This document shows, in pieces, positions 8,171-12,169 of a DNA stretch of 12,169 nucleotides. The first letter of the stretch is position 1. Every line of letters starts with the position of its first letter. The stretch is from Ignavibacteria bacterium. GTDB lineage: Bacteria > Bacteroidota > Ignavibacteria > Ignavibacteriales > Melioribacteraceae. The DNA is taken from contig DAIEQP010000131.1 in assembly GCA_027347805.1 (NCBI GenBank), positions 1 through 12,169 on the forward strand, in the 5' to 3' direction. Below the pieces are notes generated by a model. That model saw only the letters and a program-made list of their open reading frames with translations. It was not told the origin of the DNA and ran no database searches. The position numbers and the translations under genes are program-made.

Positions 8171-9208
8171 ATGATTAAACAGCAAGCAAAATCTATTATA
8201 GAACTCAATAAATATTTAAACAAAGAAACATTATTACCAATATATTTTCTTTGCGGTGAAGATTCATATTCAATTGATATTGCTGTTGAAGCTATTGAAA
8301 AGGTGATCTCACCTTTTATTGAAACGGATTTTGATAGGGAATCCTTCAATGGTGAGAAAGCTTTCGAACTATCGCAAGTATTGGATTTAGCTCTTACATT
8401 TCCATTTGGTGGCGGTAAAAAATTAATAACTATAAAAAATTTTGATAAAATTACTGATAAAAAAATCTTATCTGATTTTGTAAAAAATGTCCCTGAGTTT
8501 ACGGTAATGATTATTGTTCATAATGGTAAAATATCAGATCTTTCAAAAGAACCGTATTCTATTCTTAACGAAAAAGGATATTTGTTTGAGGCCAAACCGT
8601 TAACCGGGAATGAACTGATCAATTGGTTTATTAAAGCAGGTAAAAGACTTGGAATTGAATTATCCGATGATAATGCAAGGATTGTGATTGAAATTGTTGG
8701 AGAAGATAAAACTTTGCTGGAGACACAACTTCAGAAATTTTCCTCCTTTGCTCATGGAAGAAATCAACTTACTATAGATGAGTTAATTAAATTATCCTCA
8801 CCAACAAAAGAATATTCGATTTTTGATTTCATTTCTACACTTGGTGTTGGCAACAAATCGAGAGCATTAGAAATAGGATTTAATCTTCTCGATAACGGTA
8901 TTGAGATGGTTTATATAGTAAATATGGTAGCCAAATTTATAATGACAGTTGCCCAGATTTTAGACCTATCGCGCCAAAAAATAAATGATAAAGATGGCTC
9001 AAGATTAGTGGGTGTTAGTTATTATTATTATCTGAACTGTAAAAAAGCGAGCTATTTTTTAACAGATGATAGACTTTATAATGCGTCAAAGGCTCTTTTA
9101 AATGCAGATTTAGCAATAAAATCTACATCTATGGATGCTAAAACAGTTTTGCAAATTTTAATAACTGAAATGCTTGGACAAATTGTACAGATTCCTTTCG
9201 AAGCATAA
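8171..9208 (+). CDS. holA: DNA polymerase III subunit delta
   Basis: This 345-residue subunit of the clamp-loader complex opens the beta sliding clamp. Visible features include an N-terminal AAA+-like domain with IYFLCGEDSY (24-33) and the PFGGGKKLITIKN region (78-90), where the family normally has a conserved strand. A lid region lies around 140-210, and a helical collar domain from about 215 contains SIFDFISTLGVGN (216-228) and the family hallmark ADLAIKS (312-318) near the C-terminus. As expected for delta, there is no Walker A motif. The ATG at 8171 lies one base after the cyclophilin stop and gives a normal N-terminus; the in-frame TTG at 8147 would overlap the upstream gene. The gene appears to end the long operon-like run, since the next gap is 82 bases. 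Confidence 0.93.
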   Translation: MIKQQAKSIIELNKYLNKETLLPIYFLCGEDSYSIDIAVEAIEKVISPFIETDFDRESFNGEKAFELSQVLDLALTFPFGGGKKLITIKNFDKITDKKILSDFVKNVPEFTVMIIVHNGKISDLSKEPYSILNEKGYLFEAKPLTGNELINWFIKAGKRLGIELSDDNARIVIEIVGEDKTLLETQLQKFSSFAHGRNQLTIDELIKLSSPTKEYSIFDFISTLGVGNKSRALEIGFNLLDNGIEMVYIVNMVAKFIMTVAQILDLSRQKINDKDGSRLVGVSYYYYLNCKKASYFLTDDRLYNASKALLNADLAIKSTSMDAKTVLQILITEMLGQIVQIPFEA

Positions 9209-9254
9209 TTGGTTGCATTTATAATCATATATGGCTAAAATTGTTCGCAAAAAT

Positions 9255-9281
9255 TGAAACTTTCCTAACCAATAATGGGTA
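9255..9281 (+). promoter_or_regulatory. Candidate ECF-type promoter for the sigma/anti-sigma pair
   Basis: TGAAAC (9255-9260), followed after 17 bases by GGTA (9278-9281), resembles the TGAAAC / CGTA pattern known for Bacillus sigma-W type promoters, with one mismatch in the -10 and one extra spacer base. Transcription from it would start only a few bases before the TTG at 9291, giving an almost leaderless mRNA. The rest of the 82-base gap holds TATAAT at 9220-9225 without a good -35, and a 7-base inverted repeat (9208-9214 / 9267-9273) with a 52-base loop. Motif matching by eye only. Confidence 0.22.
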
Positions 9282-9290
9282 AAACATCCG

Positions 9291-9875
9291 TTGAGTAAGC
9301 AATTAAACCAATTAACTGATGAAGAATTAATCAAAGAGTTTCAAGATAATAACACTCTTGAAGCTTATGAGTATTTGGTTAAACGTTACAAGGATCCTCT
9401 AATGAATTTTGTTTATAGATTTGTTGGCGATCGTGACAGTTGTACGGATATTGTTCAGGAAACAATGATTAAGTTTTATCTAAATAAGGATTCCTATCGT
9501 TCTTTCGCAAAATTTTCAACTTGGATTTATACAATTGCAGCAAATCTTGCAAAGAATGAGCTTAAAAGGAGGAAAAGAAGAGTAATATTTTCAATTGATA
9601 ATTCCGATGATGAAAAATCACCACAGATTGAAGATAAAATGTTTCAAGCACCTGATAAGGCTACTGATGGTGAAATCAAAAACGAAATAATTCAAAAAGC
9701 ATTGCTTAAAGTAAAGCCTGTTTATAGAGAAGTTGTTATTCTCAGGGATATACAGGATTTGTCGTACGAAGAAATTTCTGATATAACCGGTTTGGCTATT
9801 GGGACCGTAAAATCTAGAATAAATAGGGGGCGTTTACAATTACAAAAACTACTTAAGAACATATATAAAGAGTAG
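9291..9875 (+). CDS. RNA polymerase sigma factor, ECF subfamily (RpoE-like)
   Basis: This 194-residue alternative sigma factor contains only regions 2 and 4. Region 2 spans about 22-95 and includes YKDPLMNFVYRFVGD (33-47), DIVQETMIKFYLN (53-65) and FSTWIYTIAANLAKNELKRRKRR (75-97), the core-binding and -10 recognition helices. Region 4 spans about 133-188 and carries YREVVILRDIQDLSYEEIS (145-163) and the helix-turn-helix GTVKSRINRGRLQLQ (171-185). The start is TTG 9291: an in-frame TAA lies at 9273-9275, no other start codon falls between, and the first internal Met (38) is inside region 2. No clear Shine-Dalgarno sequence precedes it. The next gene begins three bases after the stop and encodes a membrane protein of anti-sigma type, so this factor is probably held inactive at the membrane and released by an envelope signal. 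Confidence 0.93.
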   Translation: MSKQLNQLTDEELIKEFQDNNTLEAYEYLVKRYKDPLMNFVYRFVGDRDSCTDIVQETMIKFYLNKDSYRSFAKFSTWIYTIAANLAKNELKRRKRRVIFSIDNSDDEKSPQIEDKMFQAPDKATDGEIKNEIIQKALLKVKPVYREVVILRDIQDLSYEEISDITGLAIGTVKSRINRGRLQLQKLLKNIYKE

Positions 9876-9878
9876 AAT

Positions 9879-10259
9879 ATGGATAATTTTTACAATCATA
9901 ATGAAAATAACAAGCAATCGGATCTCATTAAAGATCTAAAATCATTACCAAAAATAGATGCGCCTGAGAATTTCGAGTTCAATCTCATGACAAGAATTCA
10001 GAATAAGAATTTTGGAATTGAGACTAATGAAAAAACAAAATTCAGTCTATTTAAATTTTTTGCCCCCTCTGCTGCTGTGGTAACAGTCATCATCTTATTC
10101 TTTATTTTTTATCCCAAAGGTGATCAAATACAAAACCAGATAGCAATTCAGAAATCAGTTGGTGACTCACAAAAAGTTCTTTCTTCAGTTAATGAAAAGA
10201 GTAATGAGTTTGCAAGCAACAAAATGGCTGTAAGAACTTTGAATACTCAAGGTCTTTAA
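9879..10259 (+). CDS. Probable membrane anti-sigma factor, cut short by an in-frame stop
   Basis: As read, this is a 126-residue protein with a cytosolic N-terminus (1-59), one membrane segment (about 61-79, FFAPSAAVVTVIILFFIFYP) and a short outer part. The order sigma gene, three-base gap, then single-pass protein is the classic sigma/anti-sigma layout. DAPENFEFNLMTRI (27-40) resembles the start of many Bacteroidota-type anti-sigma proteins. There is no HxxxCxxC zinc motif, so it is not a zinc-binding anti-sigma. The TAA at 10257-10259 ends it, but the same frame remains open afterwards to 10538, so the ancestral product was probably about 219 residues. The sigma-binding part and membrane segment are intact, so the fragment might still hold the sigma factor but lacks most of its sensory periplasmic part. 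Confidence 0.7.
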   Translation: MDNFYNHNENNKQSDLIKDLKSLPKIDAPENFEFNLMTRIQNKNFGIETNEKTKFSLFKFFAPSAAVVTVIILFFIFYPKGDQIQNQIAIQKSVGDSQKVLSSVNEKSNEFASNKMAVRTLNTQGL

Positions 10260-10538
10260 AAAAAGTCAGTTCCGGAATTTTCTCCATATGTTTCTCAAAA
10301 CAAAATTCCTCCTCAAATTAGCAGCCAAAGAGCAGTTTCTGTTGATGATTATATTTCTGGAGCGAAAAATTCTGAAAACAACCTTCAAGGAGGAAGTACT
10401 GTAAACAGCGGTGATCTGCCGCTAAACAGCAGTTTTTTAATTGAGAAGAAAACCGATAGAGAAACTCTTGAAAAGTATCGTGATTCTCTTAAAAAAGCTC
10501 AACATATTGCCGATTCATTGAAAAATGTGCGAAAATAA
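10260..10538 (+). pseudogene. Severed 3' part of the anti-sigma gene, in frame after a TAA
   Basis: Ninety-two codons follow the TAA at 10257-10259 in exactly the same frame and end at the TAA at 10536-10538. They read as a plausible periplasmic tail: a Ser/Asn/Gln/Pro-rich linker (VPEFSPYVSQNKIPPQ, then SVDDYISGAKN) and a charged helical end (DRETLEKYRDSLKKAQHIADS). No in-frame ATG, GTG or TTG occurs until the last six codons, so it lacks its own start. A substitution of one codon such as AAA, CAA or GAA to TAA explains the break. An indel does not, because the frame is unchanged. It could be a real nonsense mutation, stop readthrough or a base-call error. Confidence 0.6.
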
Positions 10539-10606
10539 ACTTTTTTTGAGCTATTAATATTTGGATATTTCTCCCGTCATAGCTAAATTTGACCTCTAAA
10601 TTTTTA

Positions 10607-10612
10607 AGGAAG
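10607..10612 (+). promoter_or_regulatory. Ribosome binding site of rpmE
   Basis: AGGAAG within the longer purine-rich AAGGAAGTGGTG lies about ten bases before ATG 10623. It is the clearest Shine-Dalgarno sequence in the window, as expected for a highly expressed ribosomal protein gene. The 84-base gap before the gene also holds a T7 run (10541-10547) and a 6-base inverted repeat (10549-10554 / 10579-10584). I could not assign a convincing promoter in it. Confidence 0.55.
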
Positions 10613-10622
10613 TGGTGTTAAA

Positions 10623-10829
10623 ATGAAAAGTGGAATTCACCCAAATTATAAGAAATGCGAAGTTACGTGTGTATGTGGAAATAGTTTTATTACCCGTTCT
10701 ACCGTAAGCACTATTAAATTGGAAATTTGTTCTGCTTGCCATCCATTTTTTACTGGTAAGCAAAAGATACTTGATTCAACTGGACGCGTTGAAAGATTCA
10801 AGAAAAAATATGGTGCTAAACAAGCATAA
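10623..10829 (+). CDS. rpmE: 50S ribosomal protein L31 (zinc-binding type A)
   Basis: This 68-residue ribosomal protein bridges the large subunit toward the small subunit head. It begins with the family pattern MKSGIHPNY (1-9), has CxC at 16-18 and CxxC at 36-39 (the four zinc ligands of the C+ form), then HPFFTGKQK (40-48) and GRVERFKKKYG (54-64). An extra Cys at 12 is not part of the usual ligand set. The C+ form is the zinc-dependent version; organisms with a second, zinc-free copy switch to it under zinc limitation, but no second copy is in the window. The gene stands alone between the interrupted anti-sigma gene and a strong terminator, so it probably has its own promoter in the 84 bases upstream. 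Confidence 0.97.
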   Translation: MKSGIHPNYKKCEVTCVCGNSFITRSTVSTIKLEICSACHPFFTGKQKILDSTGRVERFKKKYGAKQA

Positions 10830-10850
10830 ATTGAAAAGTATTTCGGTTTC

Positions 10851-10880
10851 AGGGCTGTATATCAGCCCTTTTGCTTTTTA
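10851..10880 (+). terminator. Rho-independent terminator after rpmE
   Basis: A perfect 7-base stem, AGGGCTG (10851-10857) with CAGCCCT (10863-10869), closes a 5-base loop and is followed by the T-rich TTTGCTTTTT. It begins about 20 bases after the rpmE stop and separates rpmE from rsmB. It is the only convincing terminator hairpin in the window. Confidence 0.85.
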
Positions 10881-10930
10881 AATGTGCTTCCTGCCTTAAT
10901 AGATGTTGAACCTTTTAAATATTGCTTGTT

Positions 10931-12169
10931 ATGGAAACTACCGAAGAAAATAATGGTCTTAATCTTTATAGTGGTGTAAGAGGACTAGCTGTAAAAATTT
11001 TAAATCGTGTTGATAGAACCGATGCCTACCTGGATAAACTACTCGAAATTGAAATTAAGAATTCAACTTTGAATGGGGCTGATAAAGCTCTTCTTTTTGA
11101 AATTGTCCATGGTGTTACACGCTGGGAAGGTAGAATTGATTGGGTTCTAACTGGATTTTATAAAGGTCAATTTTCAAAAGCTATTCCTAACGTTAAAAAT
11201 GCACTGCGTGTTGCTTTATATCAAATTTTGTTTCTCGATAAAATTCCAGATTATGCCGCTGTAAACGAAGCCGTGGATTTTGTGAAAAAATTACAGGGAC
11301 AAACTTCAGCTGATCTGACAAATGCAATTCTAAGAAATATTATTAGGAATAAGGAATCAATTCGTTTCCCAAATCCTGATGAAGATATAATAAATTATAT
11401 GAGTGTTTATTTTTCCCATCCATCTTGGTTGGTGAAAAGATGGTTAGCCAGATTTGGAAAAGAAAACACCGAAAAATTATTACTGGCCAATAATAACAAA
11501 CCTGTCCTTACTCTAAGAATTAATAATCTTGTTACAAATAGTAATGAGTTGAAGGGGCTGCTCGATTCTGTCAGTCTAAAGTTTAGTGATGGGAAATTCC
11601 TAAAAGAATTTATTAGAATGAATATTCTTACGAATATTTCGGATTGGGAATATTTTGGTAAAGGTTATTTTACTATTCAAGACGAAAGTACAGGTTTCCC
11701 AATTAAATTATTAACAGTGCAGCCTGGAATGAGAGTATTGGATTTATGTGCTGCACCAGGGGGTAAAACTGGGTTTATTGCCGATGAAATGAATAATACT
11801 GGTGAAATTATTGCTGTTGATAAATTTGAAAGCCGGCTAAAAATTCTCGAAAAGAATCTGCAACGGCTTAGAGTAACTAATGTTCAAACAGTAATTAAAG
11901 ATGCCCTTGAATTGGAAGATGATAAAGGGTTTGACAGAGTATTGGTTGATGCTCCCTGCAGCGGGCTGGGTACTCTAACGAAAAAGCCGGATCTAAAATG
12001 GAAAAGGGATTTGGGAGATATCAGAAAAATCGTTAATATTCAATACGATTTAATAGTGAAGGGTGCTAGTCTATTGAAGCCAGGAGGAGTTTTAGTTTAC
12101 AGCACATGCACAACCGAACCTGAAGAAAATTTTGAATTGGTAAGTAAATTTGTTGCTGAAAATCCAAAT
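10931..12169 (+). CDS. rsmB: 16S rRNA (cytosine-C5) methyltransferase RsmB, 3' end missing
   Basis: The open frame encodes 413 residues and runs off the right edge, probably some 20-40 residues short of the family's usual length. The product uses S-adenosylmethionine to make m5C967 in 16S rRNA. An N-terminal NusB-like RNA-binding domain (about 15-145) contains ALLFEIVHGVTRWEGRIDW (53-71), NVKNALRVALYQILFLD (87-103) and ADLTNAILRNI (127-137). The methyltransferase domain follows: VLDLCAAPGGKT (269-280) is the SAM-binding motif, VDAPCSGLGT (339-348) carries Cys343, and YSTCTTEPEEN (390-400) carries the catalytic Cys393. The NusB-like domain separates it from related RsmF/NSUN proteins. ATG 10931 is the natural start and no strong ribosome binding site is seen. 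The terminator just upstream implies its own promoter in the 50-base gap, but I cannot identify one. Confidence 0.95.
   Translation, partial: METTEENNGLNLYSGVRGLAVKILNRVDRTDAYLDKLLEIEIKNSTLNGADKALLFEIVHGVTRWEGRIDWVLTGFYKGQFSKAIPNVKNALRVALYQILFLDKIPDYAAVNEAVDFVKKLQGQTSADLTNAILRNIIRNKESIRFPNPDEDIINYMSVYFSHPSWLVKRWLARFGKENTEKLLLANNNKPVLTLRINNLVTNSNELKGLLDSVSLKFSDGKFLKEFIRMNILTNISDWEYFGKGYFTIQDESTGFPIKLLTVQPGMRVLDLCAAPGGKTGFIADEMNNTGEIIAVDKFESRLKILEKNLQRLRVTNVQTVIKDALELEDDKGFDRVLVDAPCSGLGTLTKKPDLKWKRDLGDIRKIVNIQYDLIVKGASLLKPGGVLVYSTCTTEPEENFELVSKFVAENPN

Noticed and set aside
9208..9273. Inverted repeat ATTGGTT / AACCAAT around the holA-sigma gap
   Set aside because: Seven-base arms with a 52-base loop and no U-run; too weak for a terminator or riboswitch claim.
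9275..9298. Seven-codon ATG ORF overlapping the sigma factor start, a possible leader peptide
   Set aside because: It has no ribosome binding site and no regulatory codon pattern, and such short ORFs are common by chance.
10257..10264. T3A7 tract at the interrupting stop as a programmed frameshift or slippage site
   Set aside because: The downstream reading continues in the same frame, so a shift of one base would not join the two parts.
10387..10393. Perfect AAGGAGG inside the severed anti-sigma tail, a possible restart site
   Set aside because: Candidate starts just downstream run into stops within a few codons, and no in-frame ATG, GTG or TTG follows at useful spacing.
10541..10547. T7 run just after the anti-sigma tail as a terminator
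   Set aside because: No GC-rich stem precedes it; only four-base arms can be drawn.
10549..10584. Inverted repeat AGCTAT / ATAGCT upstream of rpmE, a possible operator or L31 leader
   Set aside because: Only six bases per arm, AT-rich, with a 24-base gap; chance is likely.

Overview
The window is a low-GC, AT-rich bacterial chromosome segment with every gene on the + strand. Gaps are very short, often one to four bases or overlapping. A LolA-type lipoprotein carrier, a cyclophilin lipoprotein, a small beta-barrel protein ending in phenylalanine and an ECF sigma/anti-sigma pair point to a diderm. The protein style, weak or absent Shine-Dalgarno sequences at many starts and frequent TTG starts suggest the Bacteroidota/Chlorobiota/Ignavibacteriota group. 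That placement is an inference from overall resemblance; no rRNA or marker comparison was possible.

Positions 44-9208 read as one dense, operon-like run: gcvT (glycine cleavage T protein), comB-like 2-phosphosulfolactate phosphatase, ftsK (DNA translocase), lolA (lipoprotein carrier), a flippase-like integral membrane protein of the LPG-synthase-TM/UPF0104 family, a small secreted beta-barrel protein, uppP (undecaprenyl-diphosphatase), a cyclophilin-type peptidyl-prolyl isomerase lipoprotein, and holA (DNA polymerase III delta). The middle of the run (lolA to the cyclophilin) is concerned with the cell envelope. The flanking genes cover one-carbon metabolism, chromosome segregation and replication.

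After an 82-base gap comes an ECF sigma factor followed three bases later by its probable membrane anti-sigma factor. The anti-sigma frame is cut by a single in-frame TAA at 10257-10259, and the same frame then stays open for 92 more codons to 10538. This is the most notable irregularity in the window. Next is rpmE (ribosomal protein L31, zinc-binding form), which has a good ribosome binding site and is closed by a clear Rho-independent terminator. The window ends inside rsmB (16S rRNA m5C methyltransferase), which runs off the right edge.

I found no mobile element, CRISPR array, tRNA, rRNA or recognisable defence or biosynthetic system. Most of the content is housekeeping. The points worth a second look are the interrupted anti-sigma gene, a possible ECF-type promoter in front of the sigma gene, the UPF0104 membrane protein placed with uppP and lolA, and an orphan comB.
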